DNA of 51,986 bases from Pseudomonadota bacterium (GTDB lineage: Bacteria > Pseudomonadota > Alphaproteobacteria > Acetobacterales > Acetobacteraceae). The translations under genes were made by a program, and so were the position numbers. The stretch's first letter is position 1, and each line of letters opens with the position of its first letter. Positions 1 through 8,853 of the stretch are shown here, piece by piece. The DNA lies in contig JAJZEV010000115.1 in assembly GCA_021805665.1 (NCBI GenBank), forward strand, positions 1 through 51,986, read 5' to 3'. The notes beneath the pieces were generated by a model. That model did no database searches, was not told the DNA's origin, and worked only from the letters and a program-made list of their open reading frames with translations.

Positions 1-167
1 TGGTTTCGGGCCCTGTCGATGGCAGAAGTCCGCTTATTAAGCGGTTGGGGCCGGTGCGTCCAATATCAACGCCGAAGCAGACCTTTCGCATTGGCCGGGT
101 GAGCGTTAGCTATAGGCTTCCAACCACACGAGATCCGTTGGATCTTCCACCGCCGATCGGGATTAGA

Positions 168-1184
168 ATGAGTAGATTTGTCGATCTCAGTGCGCTCCGG
201 GCCGCATGCCTGATCCTGCCAGCGGGCAGCGACACCGCAGCCGCGGCGGTGCGCGAACGACAGCAGATACTGACCAAGCCCCTGGGGAGTCTTGGCCGTC
301 TCGAAGACCTGGCGGCATGGCTGGCCAAATGGCAAAGTTGCCCCATGCCGCGCCTCGACCGGGTCGATGTCCTGGTGTTCGCCGGCAATCACGGGGTCAC
401 CCGCCAGGGCATTTCACCCTATCCCGCGACAGTGACCGCGCAGATGGTCGCCAATTTTTCCAGCGGCGGCGCGGCTATCAATCAGATCGCGCGCATTGCG
501 GACGCGGTCCTGCGGGTTATTCCGCTGGAACTCGACAATCCGACACAAGACTTCACTCAAGCGCCAGCGATGACAGAGGCCGAATTTCTGCGCGCGGTTT
601 CCACCGGCTACGATGCCGTTTCAGCGGACGCGAATTTGCTGTGCCTGGGGGAAATGGGCATCGGCAACACCACCGCCGCCGCTGCGATCGCTGCTGCTTT
701 GTTTGGCGGTGATGGCAGCCGTTGGGCTGGCCGCGGTACCGGGATCGACGATGCGGGGCTGGCACGCAAGTGCCGCGTGATCGACGCGGGTCTGAAGCGT
801 CATGCCGGTAGGATCGGCGACCCCTTGCTGATCGCGATGGCATTCGGCGGCAGGGAGCTTGCCGCCATACTCGGCGCGACTTTGGCCGCGCGGCAACTCG
901 GAATCCCGGTGCTGCTGGATGGGTTCGTCTGCACGGCCGCCGCAGCGCCGCTGGCGAGGCTGACACCGGGAGCACTCGACCACACCATGCTCGCCCATCT
1001 GTCGGCGGAGTCCGGCCACCATGCCTTGGCCGGGGCACTCGGGCTCAACCCGTTGCTGGATTTCGGTATGCGGCTTGGCGAAGCGTCGGCGGCGGCGCTG
1101 GCCGTGCCGCTGCTGCGGGCAGCCGTCGCCTGCCATACCGGTATGGCCACCTTTGCCGAGGCGGCAGTCGATAACCGGGCCTGA
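168..1184 (+). CDS. cobT: Nicotinate-nucleotide--dimethylbenzimidazole phosphoribosyltransferase
   Basis: The enzyme transfers the phosphoribosyl group of nicotinate mononucleotide to 5,6-dimethylbenzimidazole, giving alpha-ribazole phosphate for the lower ligand of cobalamin. From ATG 168 the protein has 338 residues, the usual family length. An upstream in-frame start at 45 would add 41 residues without family character. Visible landmarks are TKPLGSLGRLE (36-46), AGNHGV (72-77), GEMGIGNTT (161-169) and RLGEASAA near the C-terminus, whose Glu305 matches the catalytic glutamate position of Salmonella CobT. The Shine-Dalgarno sequence is weak. cobS starts 3 nt after the stop, so the two are almost certainly cotranscribed. 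No cobalamin riboswitch is visible in the 167 bases before the start; it could lie outside the window. Confidence 0.96.
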   Translation: MSRFVDLSALRAACLILPAGSDTAAAAVRERQQILTKPLGSLGRLEDLAAWLAKWQSCPMPRLDRVDVLVFAGNHGVTRQGISPYPATVTAQMVANFSSGGAAINQIARIADAVLRVIPLELDNPTQDFTQAPAMTEAEFLRAVSTGYDAVSADANLLCLGEMGIGNTTAAAAIAAALFGGDGSRWAGRGTGIDDAGLARKCRVIDAGLKRHAGRIGDPLLIAMAFGGRELAAILGATLAARQLGIPVLLDGFVCTAAAAPLARLTPGALDHTMLAHLSAESGHHALAGALGLNPLLDFGMRLGEASAAALAVPLLRAAVACHTGMATFAEAAVDNRA

Positions 1185-1187
1185 CCG

Positions 1188-1943
1188 GTGCTGCTGGCCG
1201 ATCTGCTGGCAGCCTTCATGCTGCTCACCCGGCTGCCGGTCGGGCGCTTCGCGCGGGGCGACGCACCGTCCGATCTCGGCCGCTGCGTCTGGGTCTTTCC
1301 CCTCGTCGGTCTGACTGTCGGGGCGCTGGGCGGGTTGCTCTACTGGCTGATGAACAAAGCGGGCGCTCCGCCGCTGCTCGCCGCGGCGTGGACTTTGGCG
1401 GGAACAATGGCTGTCACGGGGGCGCTCCACGAAGATGGTCTCGCCGATACGGCTGACGGCTTCGGCGGTGGTGCCACGCCGGCCAGGAAGATGGAGATCA
1501 TGCGTGATAGCCGCATCGGCAGTTACGGTGCGCTGGCACTTCTCCTGTCGGTCATCGTTAGGGTGGCGGCTATCGCGGCGCTCGGCCATCCCCTGCTTGT
1601 GATGAAGGCTTTGGTTGTTGCCGGGATGCTCGGGCGAAGCGGGATGATCGTGCTGCTGCTGGGGCTTGCGCCGGCGCGGAACAACGGGATGGGTGCTTCC
1701 GTGGGTAAGCCGGGGGCTTGGCGTGCCGCGCTGGGGGCAGGGCTGGCAATAGCCGCGCCGCTACTGTTCTTGCCGTTACTGCCGGCGGTTGCGACCATCG
1801 TTCTGGGGCTTGGGTGTTCAGTTGTGGTGATGAAATTCGCCCACAGGCAGATCGGAGGATACACCGGGGATGTCCTTGGCGCCTGTGAGGTGGTCATCGA
1901 ATGCGTCGTCCTGACAGTAACTGCTAGCGCGTTCGGCCGGTGA
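1188..1943 (+). CDS. cobS: Adenosylcobinamide-GDP ribazoletransferase (cobalamin synthase)
   Basis: This integral membrane enzyme joins adenosylcobinamide-GDP to alpha-ribazole (phosphate), completing the nucleotide loop of cobalamin. The start is GTG at 1188, 3 nt after the cobT stop, giving 251 residues, normal for the family. The protein is rich in hydrophobic helices and carries the polar family motifs HEDGLADTADGFGGG (81-95) and KMEIMRDSRIGSYG (101-114), which hold the metal- and substrate-binding acidic residues. CobT makes its second substrate, so the pair forms a biochemical unit. No alpha-ribazole phosphatase (cobC) follows: the next gene is convergent, and the 147-base gap between them holds nothing recognisable. 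Confidence 0.95.
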   Translation: MLLADLLAAFMLLTRLPVGRFARGDAPSDLGRCVWVFPLVGLTVGALGGLLYWLMNKAGAPPLLAAAWTLAGTMAVTGALHEDGLADTADGFGGGATPARKMEIMRDSRIGSYGALALLLSVIVRVAAIAALGHPLLVMKALVVAGMLGRSGMIVLLLGLAPARNNGMGASVGKPGAWRAALGAGLAIAAPLLFLPLLPAVATIVLGLGCSVVVMKFAHRQIGGYTGDVLGACEVVIECVVLTVTASAFGR

Positions 1944-2090
1944 AGCCTGACGGCGCCTTCGATGACCCCTCCTGAAGGTCGGCGAGGGTGTTCATCCGTC
2001 CTTCCGCCTTCTGGCATTCATGGGCAGCATCCAAAGACAAGAGCATTACGAGCCCGATTTCGGCATCAACGTCAGCCAGGGCAATGATCC

Positions 2091-4436
2091 CTACCCACAC
2101 AGCTTGCTCTCCAGCAGGGCGCGAATGGCGCCAGATGTCAGCGGCTGTCGTTCGGCGACCACCCCGAACGGTGCCAGCGCATCGTTCACTGCAAGCGCCA
2201 CAGCGCCGCTCGCCCCCATCACGCCCCCTTCGGACATGCCCTTGCTGCCGGTGGGCGTACGGGAACTCGGTGTGTGGCACGCGATTATCTCAATCGGCGG
2301 CAGGTCGGCCGCGGTGGACATGGCGTAGTCCATGAAGCTGCCGGTCAGGTTATGGCCGTCCTTATCGTAAACCACCTGCTCGTGCAGCGCCCCCCCCAGC
2401 CCCAGCGCCACCGCGCCGTGCTGCTGACCCGCGACAATGGCCGGGTTGAGCACGGTGCCGCAATCCTCGGCCACCAGATAACGCACCGGCGTGACCCTCC
2501 CGGTTTCGATATCGACCACGACCTCGCACAGATGCGTTGCGTTGGAATAGGTCATCGCCGGCGGATCGTAGGCGCGATGTGCCTCCAGGCCCGGCTCCAT
2601 GCACGGCGGCAGGCTCAGCGGATCGAGATAGGCGATGCGGGCGATGTCCCGCAGGCCAAGACCGGTCTCCTCCCACTCGCCGCCGATCTGCCGCTGGATG
2701 ACACCGTCATGCAGGCGCAATTCATCGCCGGAGTTAAGACCGAGCTGGTGCGCCGCGATGGCGCAGATTTTGCGCTGGAGGGTCTGCCCGGCCAGGAACA
2801 GCACCGACCCGCCAGCGGTGCCGCCACGGGCGCCGCGGCTGCCCATGCCATAGGGTGCGGTATCGGTGTTGCCGAACCGCATGCGCACGGATTCGGCCGG
2901 AACGCCCAGCCCCTGCGCCACGGCCTGTGCCAGTGCCGTCTCATAGCCCTGGCCGGAGCCCATCAGCCCCACCGACGCATCCACGGAGCCGGAAGGCGCC
3001 ACCTTTACCCAGCCGGCCTCGTGGCCGGAGCCGGCGATGCCCGCCGCCTTGTAGAACGCCGAACCATAGGTGGTCGGTTCTATCACCGAACATATCCCCA
3101 GCCCGCGGTACACGCCCGCCGCGCGGTCTGCTATCTGGCGGGTCCGGAAGGCCTCGACATCGAATCCGTCGATCGCGGCCTCGAATGTCTCGCGCGGGGT
3201 GACGTCGTCCAGTATCTCTCCTGTCGGCATCAGGAACGGCAGATCGGTTCGGGAGAGCATATTGCGCCGTCGCACGGCGATCGGATCGAGCGTCAGCGCA
3301 CGAGCGATGGCGTCGATGGTGCCCTCCATGACCCGGGAGGCGATCGCCATTGGCGCGCGCATCGGCCCGGAGCCACATTTGTTGGTCAGCACCACCTGCA
3401 CATCGAAGGCATAGTCGGCGATGCGATAGGGACCGGTTGCGATCATCGCCACCACGCGGGCCATGTAGTTGGCCGGGTAGAAGCAATAGGCGCCGAAATC
3501 CTCGACCAGATTCAGCTCGAGCGCCAGGATGCGCCCATCGGTATCGACGGCGGCGCGTGTCTGCACCGTTTGCTCGCGGGCGTGCGCGGCGGCAAGCAGG
3601 TTCTCGCCCCGCTCCTCGCGCCAGCGCACCGGCCGCTTGAGTGCGCGCGACAAGGCCGCGACGGCCAACTCCTCGCGGTAGAGCGCGATCTTCTGGCCAA
3701 ACGCGCCGCCGATATCGGGGCAGATGACCGTCACCTGCGATTCCGCCAGCCCCAGCCGCGCCGCGATCGCCGTGCGCAGCGGATGCGGCGCCTGGTTGCC
3801 GATATGCAGCGTCAGGTGCTCGCGGCCTTCGTCCCACACGGCACAGCAGCCGCGCGGCTCCATCGGAGCATGGGTCTGGCGATGCTGGTGGAACCGTGCC
3901 TCTACCACGCGATGCGCCGTGCGGAAGTGCTGCTCCGGATCCCCGGCGGAGAAGCTCTGGTGAGAGACGAGGTTGCTGTCCAGATCCTCATCGACCAGAA
4001 CCGCGTCCGGCGCGAGTGCCGCCGCGGCGGTGACCACGGCGGGAAGGCTTTCGTACTCGACGGCGACCAGTTCGGCGGCATCCTCCGCCGCCATCCGGCC
4101 GCGGGCCACGACGACAGCGACCAGGTCCCCATCGAAGCGGATCTTCCGCGTGGGCATCGGCTCCATGCTGACCGGCTTTAGCCCATCGATTGGCGGCGCC
4201 AGGCGCAACGGCGCGGCGAGGCGGGCCAGATCGGTGCCGGTTGCGACCATCTCCACGCCGGGCACCGCCAGTGCCGCTGCCGTTTCGATCGAGAGTATGC
4301 GGGCATGGGCCAGCGGCGCGCGGACGAACCTGGCGAACAGGGCGCCGGGGAAAACCATGCCATCGAGAAACCGCGCGTGGCCGGTCAGATGCCGCACATC
4401 CTCGCGCCGCCGCAGCGGCCGGCCGATCTGACTCAT
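2091..4436 (-). CDS. Molybdenum hydroxylase large subunit, CoxL/XdhB-like (orphan)
   Basis: A 781-residue protein of the xanthine dehydrogenase/CO dehydrogenase large-subunit family, which binds molybdopterin cytosine dinucleotide and hydroxylates aromatic or other substrates. The N-terminal a/b-hammerhead region (about 15-130) is followed by the cofactor-binding domain with GGAFGQK (243-249). The active-site loop reads GPMRAP (357-362), unlike the CSFR loop of true CO dehydrogenase. The C-terminal SEGG places the probable catalytic base at Glu736. The ATG overlaps the stop of the upstream ABC ATPase by 4 nt. Family members normally work with a 2Fe-2S small subunit and an FAD subunit; neither is present in the window. 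Substrate unknown; CO oxidation is unlikely. Confidence 0.88.
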   Translation of the reverse strand: MSQIGRPLRRREDVRHLTGHARFLDGMVFPGALFARFVRAPLAHARILSIETAAALAVPGVEMVATGTDLARLAAPLRLAPPIDGLKPVSMEPMPTRKIRFDGDLVAVVVARGRMAAEDAAELVAVEYESLPAVVTAAAALAPDAVLVDEDLDSNLVSHQSFSAGDPEQHFRTAHRVVEARFHQHRQTHAPMEPRGCCAVWDEGREHLTLHIGNQAPHPLRTAIAARLGLAESQVTVICPDIGGAFGQKIALYREELAVAALSRALKRPVRWREERGENLLAAAHAREQTVQTRAAVDTDGRILALELNLVEDFGAYCFYPANYMARVVAMIATGPYRIADYAFDVQVVLTNKCGSGPMRAPMAIASRVMEGTIDAIARALTLDPIAVRRRNMLSRTDLPFLMPTGEILDDVTPRETFEAAIDGFDVEAFRTRQIADRAAGVYRGLGICSVIEPTTYGSAFYKAAGIAGSGHEAGWVKVAPSGSVDASVGLMGSGQGYETALAQAVAQGLGVPAESVRMRFGNTDTAPYGMGSRGARGGTAGGSVLFLAGQTLQRKICAIAAHQLGLNSGDELRLHDGVIQRQIGGEWEETGLGLRDIARIAYLDPLSLPPCMEPGLEAHRAYDPPAMTYSNATHLCEVVVDIETGRVTPVRYLVAEDCGTVLNPAIVAGQQHGAVALGLGGALHEQVVYDKDGHNLTGSFMDYAMSTAADLPPIEIIACHTPSSRTPTGSKGMSEGGVMGASGAVALAVNDALAPFGVVAERQPLTSGAIRALLESKLCG

Positions 4437-5515
4437 GCGGCCCTCCGCAGCGAGCGGCCGGTCGTTCGGTCGAACAGGTGCAGCCTGGATTCGGTCAGCC
4501 CGAAGCCGATCGGTTCGCCCTCGCGCACCCGCACATCCTTGGGTACGCGCAGGAACAGCATCGCCCCCTCCACAGCCACGCCGAGGAACTGGTCGGAGCC
4601 GGCAGGCATCGCCGTGTCCACCACCCCGTGTATCTGGGCGGCTTCCGAAGTCGCCGGGCCGACATCCTCCGGCCGCAGTCCCAGCACGACCTCGCGCGCA
4701 TCGCCGCGAAAGCAGGCGGGCAGCGGCACGGTAAGCGCGCCGCGGCGGAAGCAGAGCGTGCCGCCGATGGTTTCCAGCGCACCTTCCAGCAGGTTGATGG
4801 CCGGGCTGCCCAGGAACGAGGCGACGAACAGATTGGCCGGGCGCTCGTAGATATCGTCCGGCGAGCCAATTTGTTGGATGGTGCCATCGCGCATCACCAC
4901 GATGCGGTCGGCCAGGGTCAGGGCCTCGGCCTGATCGTGGGTGACATAGACGAAGGTGCTGTGCATCTGCGCATGCAGATGACGGATCTGCGCGCGCATG
5001 GAGATGCGCAACGAGGCGTCCAGGTTGGACAGCGGCTCGTCCATCAGGAACACCGACGGCTCACGCACCATCGCTCGGCCAAGCGCCACGCGCTGGCGCT
5101 GGCCACCGGAAAGCTGGCTGGGGCGGCGTTCCAGCAGATGGGCGATCTCCAGCTTCGCGGCCGCGTCCATCACGCGGCGGCGCAGTTCGGGCTCTGGCAC
5201 GCGGCGCATGCGCAGGCCGAAGGCGATGTTCTCGAATACCGATTTGTGCGGATAAAGCGCATAGCTCTGGAACACCATCGCAACATCGCGCCGATGCGCG
5301 GGCACGTTGTTCATCGTCCGGTCGTCGAACAGCAGCGCGCCTTCGCTGATCTCCTCCAGCCCCGCGATCATGTTCAGCGTGGTTGACTTGCCGCAGCCGG
5401 ATGGACCGAGCAGCACCAGGAACTCCTGGTCGGCGATGTCGAGATCGAGGCCGGCGACGGCGGTGGCGCCGTTGGCATAGCGCTTGGTGACGGATTGGAA
5501 GCGGATGCGGGCCAT
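4433..5515 (-). CDS. ABC transporter ATP-binding protein, UgpC/MalK family
   Basis: ATPase subunit of a CUT1-type (carbohydrate/polyol/glycerol-phosphate) importer, 360 residues. It shows Walker A GPSGCGKST (37-45), the Q-loop in FQSYALYPH (Gln83), signature LSGGQ (135-139), Walker B with DEP (159-161), and an H-loop THD near 197. The C-terminal third is the TOBE-type regulatory extension seen in MalK and UgpC. It starts 3 nt after the stop of the second permease and overlaps the CoxL-like gene by 4 nt (ATGA), so it is translated as part of a five-gene unit. The substrate cannot be read from this subunit. A full-length TOBE region allows, but does not prove, regulatory partners. Confidence 0.94.
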   Translation of the reverse strand: MARIRFQSVTKRYANGATAVAGLDLDIADQEFLVLLGPSGCGKSTTLNMIAGLEEISEGALLFDDRTMNNVPAHRRDVAMVFQSYALYPHKSVFENIAFGLRMRRVPEPELRRRVMDAAAKLEIAHLLERRPSQLSGGQRQRVALGRAMVREPSVFLMDEPLSNLDASLRISMRAQIRHLHAQMHSTFVYVTHDQAEALTLADRIVVMRDGTIQQIGSPDDIYERPANLFVASFLGSPAINLLEGALETIGGTLCFRRGALTVPLPACFRGDAREVVLGLRPEDVGPATSEAAQIHGVVDTAMPAGSDQFLGVAVEGAMLFLRVPKDVRVREGEPIGFGLTESRLHLFDRTTGRSLRRAA

Positions 5516-5518
5516 GGT

Positions 5519-6439
5519 TCAGCCTTTGACTGCGCCGGCGGTTAGGCCGGAAACGATGTAACGCTCGAAAATGACCGCCAGCAGCACCGGCGGGACGACG
5601 GCCAGAACGCCCGCGGCATTGAGAAAGGAGAAGCTGACGGTGAAGTCGGAGGTGATGCCCGCGACGACGATCGGCAGCGTCTGCGAGGCGGCGGTTTGCG
5701 TGAACATCAGCGCCAGCAGGAACTCGTTCCAGCTTGCGAGAAAGGCGAACAATCCGACCGCGACCAGGGCGGGCCGCGCGAGCGGCAGATACACATGCGT
5801 GAGAACCCGCAGGCGCGAACAGCCATCGACCCTGGCGGCGCGATCCAGGTCGTCCGGCATCTGCTCGAAGAAGCTGGCCAGCACGAACACCGAGAACGGC
5901 ACGGTGATGGCGAGATAAGCGATTATGAGCGACGCGAGGCTGTCGAGCATGCCGAGTTTGCGCACGACGAGGAACAACGGCACGACGAGGGCGATGTCGG
6001 GGATCACCCGCGTGGCAAGGATGGCATAGAGCGTCAGGCCGCGGCCGCGAAACCGGATCTTGCCGATGGCATAGGCGGCGGGCACACCGATCAGCAGGTT
6101 GAGGATCGTCACGGTCACGGCCACGATGAAGCTGTTCGCCATGGCCGGCAGTAAATTGGCCGCGACCGAGGGGATGAATCCGCCGCTGGACGGGTCGGTG
6201 CCGGCGGGCGATGGCCGGGCAAGACCGAGACCGGTTGCGAAGATCGCTTTGAAATTGGCCAAGGTCGGGGATTCGGGGATCCAGTGCGGCGGGATCGAAA
6301 CGATTTCGCGTTCCGTCTGCAGCGAGGATGACAGCAGCCACATCACCGGCCCCAGCACATAGGCCAACAGCAGCAGCGAGGCGAGGCCAAGCGCCGCGAG
6401 CCGCAGCATGCGCGGTGCGATCGGGCGCGGAACGATCAT
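5519..6439 (-). CDS. ABC transporter permease, MalG/UgpE-like
   Basis: Second inner-membrane permease of the CUT1-type importer, 306 residues from ATG 6439. A longer open frame continues upstream, but that part is only the shadow of the preceding permease. A hydrophobic helix at 15-37 is followed by a long periplasmic loop, then a core of five helices. The cytoplasmic EAA coupling loop that contacts the ATPase is at about 198-223 (DLDRAARVDG then LPLARP). The start overlaps the stop of the first permease by 4 nt (ATGA), and the ATPase gene follows 3 nt after its own stop. The loop at 70-90 (rich in Pro, Ser and Gly) is somewhat long for the family. Confidence 0.93.
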   Translation of the reverse strand: MIVPRPIAPRMLRLAALGLASLLLLAYVLGPVMWLLSSSLQTEREIVSIPPHWIPESPTLANFKAIFATGLGLARPSPAGTDPSSGGFIPSVAANLLPAMANSFIVAVTVTILNLLIGVPAAYAIGKIRFRGRGLTLYAILATRVIPDIALVVPLFLVVRKLGMLDSLASLIIAYLAITVPFSVFVLASFFEQMPDDLDRAARVDGCSRLRVLTHVYLPLARPALVAVGLFAFLASWNEFLLALMFTQTAASQTLPIVVAGITSDFTVSFSFLNAAGVLAVVPPVLLAVIFERYIVSGLTAGAVKG

Positions 6440-7314
6440 AGCGTCCGCGCCATGCCGCGGATCAGCGCGTAGGACATCAGCAGCGTGGCGATGGCCAGGA
6501 TGTAGGACATGGCGGCGCCCGTGCCGAAGGACAGGTTGCGGAAGGTTTCCACGTAGATACGCCAGGCCACCACGTCGCTCGCCCCGCCGGGGCCGCCTTC
6601 GGTCAGCAGGAAGAACAGGTCGAAGTGCCGCACCGCCATCATCGCCTCGTACAGCGTGACCAGCAGAAAGCCGGGCCGCAGCGCCGGCAGGGTGATGGCG
6701 AAGAAGCGCCGCCAGGCGGGCGCGCCATCGACGGCGGCGGCACCGTAGAGATCGGCCGGGATCGATTTCAAGGTCACCAGCAGCAGGATCGCCGCCAGCG
6801 GGACCTCCTTCCAGATGAAAGCGTTGGCGATCAGCGGCAGGGTTCGGTTGCTGTCCCCGAGCCAGATCGTGGCCGAACCGATGAAGCCGAGTTGCAGCAA
6901 CAGCCCGTTCAGCGCGCCATAGTTGGAATCGTAGATCCATTTCCACATCAAGCCGTTGACAACCGATGGGATCGCCCACGGGATCAGCAGGCAGGCGCTG
7001 AGGATTCGGCGGCCGGGAAACTCCTGGTCCAGCAGCAGGGCGACAAGCGTTGCGATAACCAGTATCGCGGCGACCGCCAAGGCGGAGAACAACGCGGTAC
7101 GGCCGACAGAGCCCCAGAACGCCGGGCTGGACAACACGGCGATATAGTTGTCCAGCCCCACGAATGGCATGCGGTTGGGCCGGCGGAGGTTGACCGCGAA
7201 CAGGCTGATCCACAGCGAATAGAGGATCGGAAACGCCGTCACCGCCATCAGTACCGCCACAAGCCCGGCAAGCAGCCCCGCGGCTGCCCGTTCGTCGTGT
7301 GTCACCGCGCGCAT
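6436..7314 (-). CDS. ABC transporter permease, MalF/UgpA-like
   Basis: First permease of the CUT1-type importer. About six hydrophobic helices begin at residue 12. An FVGLDNY-type motif, typical of UgpA/MalF-like permeases, sits near residue 53, and the EAA loop reads DLYGAAAVDGAPAWRRFF, ending in LPAL. ATG 7314 gives 292 residues; a GTG two codons upstream at 7320 is equally possible because neither has a clear Shine-Dalgarno sequence. The solute-binding protein gene ends at 7325, so the gap is only a few bases. The gene overlaps the next permease by 4 nt. Together the four transporter subunits form a complete importer. Confidence 0.92.
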   Translation of the reverse strand: MRAVTHDERAAAGLLAGLVAVLMAVTAFPILYSLWISLFAVNLRRPNRMPFVGLDNYIAVLSSPAFWGSVGRTALFSALAVAAILVIATLVALLLDQEFPGRRILSACLLIPWAIPSVVNGLMWKWIYDSNYGALNGLLLQLGFIGSATIWLGDSNRTLPLIANAFIWKEVPLAAILLLVTLKSIPADLYGAAAVDGAPAWRRFFAITLPALRPGFLLVTLYEAMMAVRHFDLFFLLTEGGPGGASDVVAWRIYVETFRNLSFGTGAAMSYILAIATLLMSYALIRGMARTL

Positions 7315-7324
7315 GGCCACGGGG

Positions 7325-8632
7325 TCAGCCGGCCTTCTTCAACGCCGTCCATGTCTCGGCCGAAGTCCGGAGCGCGGCTTCGACCGAGATTTTGCCGACG
7401 ATGGCCTGCTGCCAGGCGGTGCCGTGGGCATCGTTCCATTCGCCGAACCAGGGCGATATGGTGTCCTTCTTGCGTGCTAACGCCTGCTGCCGCGCCATCA
7501 GGTCCACATCGCCATAGGCGCCGAGATCGGCACGCACCTCCGGATCCTTGTACAGTTCGGTGATTCCGAAGCCCAGGCCGAGATCCTTGAGGATGGTCTT
7601 CTGGAAAACATACTCGCCATCGGCCTTTCCGCCGAACCATTCCATGAGCATGACGAGCCCCTCGGCCCGCCCGCCGGACAGGCCGCGGGGCGTCGCCCCG
7701 AAGAAGCGCATCCAGCCGACCGTGCTGTGCGAACCGCGGTTCCCCGCGGGCATCAATGACTGTTTGAAATGACCGGCGGCCTGACTCTGTGCGGGATCGT
7801 TTAGCACTTTGAGCCGGTATTTCGGCAGCAGCACGAAGGCGGCGCGCCCGGCGGAGGCGGTCTTGAGCACCTCCAGTTCGCCGGTGGCGACACAGCCGGG
7901 CGACAGCACTTTGTGAGTCTGCACTGCATCGGCCAGCCAGGTGAGGGCTGCGACGGCACCGGTCTTCGGGTCCTGCATCGTTGCGTTGCCGGCATCGTCG
8001 ATAAAGCGGCCGCCGGTGGAATAGACCATCGCCGATATGAATTCGATCATCCAGCTTTCCTGCGTCATCCCGAACACGACGGGATAGTCGAGCAGGCCCT
8101 TGGACTTGATCGTCAGCGCCTGGGAGACGACTTCGTCCCAGGTGGCGGGCGGCGCGGGAATGCCGGCCTTGGCGAGAATATCGGCGTTGTACAAGAAGCT
8201 CATGTAGTCGGTGTAGTAAGTCAGACCGTATTGCTTGCCTTCGAACACAGTGGACTGGACGCAGAAATCCGAGGTGACCGCATCATAGGCGGTTAGTTGC
8301 TTGTAGGCATCGATCGGTGCCAGCCAGCCGGCCATCGCGAATTCCGGCAGCCATGCGTCCGATACCCACAGCATGTCCAGCGGTGCGCCGCCGGTGAACT
8401 TGGCGATCATGGTTTCGCGGTACTGCGCGAACGGCGAATTGGAATAGGCCACCGGCAGACCGGTCTGCTTCTCGAACCCCGCCACATGCGCCTTCACCTG
8501 GGCGACGGCGGCCGACCATGTTGCATAGCCGATCGGATCGGCGGCGCGCGCGCCTCGTACGAAGGGGAGTGAAAGAGCAGCAGCGCCCGCGGAGAGTGCA
8601 GCGCGGCGGCACAGCGTGGGACGGGATCGCAT
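7325..8632 (-). CDS. Extracellular solute-binding protein, family 1, Tat-exported
   Basis: Periplasmic receptor of the adjacent importer, 435 residues. ATG 8632 is preceded by AGGAG at suitable spacing; the open frame runs further upstream without family character. The N-terminus carries twin arginines (Arg9-Arg10 in CRRAALSAG), a hydrophobic stretch and a cleavage-like ARAADP near residue 29, so export is probably by the Tat route. The mature part has family-1 binding-protein features, including MIAKFTGGAPLDMLWVSD and repeated aromatic residues of a sugar-type pocket. It is the first gene of the five-gene operon ending with the CoxL-like subunit. A 7-bp perfect inverted repeat sits about 20 nt before the start and may regulate it. 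Ligand not predictable from sequence alone. Confidence 0.92.
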   Translation of the reverse strand: MRSRPTLCRRAALSAGAAALSLPFVRGARAADPIGYATWSAAVAQVKAHVAGFEKQTGLPVAYSNSPFAQYRETMIAKFTGGAPLDMLWVSDAWLPEFAMAGWLAPIDAYKQLTAYDAVTSDFCVQSTVFEGKQYGLTYYTDYMSFLYNADILAKAGIPAPPATWDEVVSQALTIKSKGLLDYPVVFGMTQESWMIEFISAMVYSTGGRFIDDAGNATMQDPKTGAVAALTWLADAVQTHKVLSPGCVATGELEVLKTASAGRAAFVLLPKYRLKVLNDPAQSQAAGHFKQSLMPAGNRGSHSTVGWMRFFGATPRGLSGGRAEGLVMLMEWFGGKADGEYVFQKTILKDLGLGFGITELYKDPEVRADLGAYGDVDLMARQQALARKKDTISPWFGEWNDAHGTAWQQAIVGKISVEAALRTSAETWTALKKAG

Positions 8633-8651
8633 GGCGGACTCCTGCGGCGCG

Positions 8652-8669
8652 GTTACGCAAAAGCGTAAC
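8652..8669. promoter_or_regulatory. Candidate operator: 7-4-7 inverted repeat before the solute-binding protein gene
   Basis: GTTACGC and GCGTAAC form a perfect inverted repeat separated by AAAA. It lies 19 bases upstream of the ATG at 8632, just ahead of the AGGAG ribosome-binding site. The size and symmetry suit a dimeric repressor site (LacI- or GntR-like) or a short leader hairpin. No regulator gene for the importer is present nearby, so the binding protein is unknown. Confidence 0.45.
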
Positions 8670-8722
8670 ATCGGCGTCGTCCAATCGTAAACCGACGACG
8701 CAGCCGCTGCGTTATATTCCCG

Positions 8723-8748
8723 CACCCCGGGGTCTAACCCCCGGGGTG
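8723..8748. terminator. Strong GC hairpin between acoC and the importer operon
   Basis: CACCCCGGGG (8723-8732) and CCCCGGGGTG (8739-8748) form a perfect 10-bp stem with a 6-nt loop. It lies about 105 nt past the acoC stop in the direction of acoC transcription and about 90 nt upstream of the solute-binding protein start. There is no U-tract on either strand, so it is at best an atypical terminator or an RNA-stabilising element. It does separate two functionally different minus-strand operons. Confidence 0.4.
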
Positions 8749-8853
8749 GGTGTCTCATTGTTGTTCGCACAGAGGGGCCTTTCACCCCGAAGATATTTTG
8801 GAATCGCGATGGTCCAGCGCGTCGCGCAGTCACTCAGGCAGAAGCAAGCTAAA

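Noticed and set aside
1-167. Cobalamin riboswitch before cobT
   Set aside because: No B12-box-like sequence or suitable stems were recognised in the visible upstream part. A riboswitch may lie outside the window.
2274-4181. 635-codon plus-strand frame opposite the CoxL-like gene
   Set aside because: It is rich in His, Arg and Gln and lacks any family motif. It is the antisense shadow of the Mo-hydroxylase gene, whose motifs and operon overlaps are clear.
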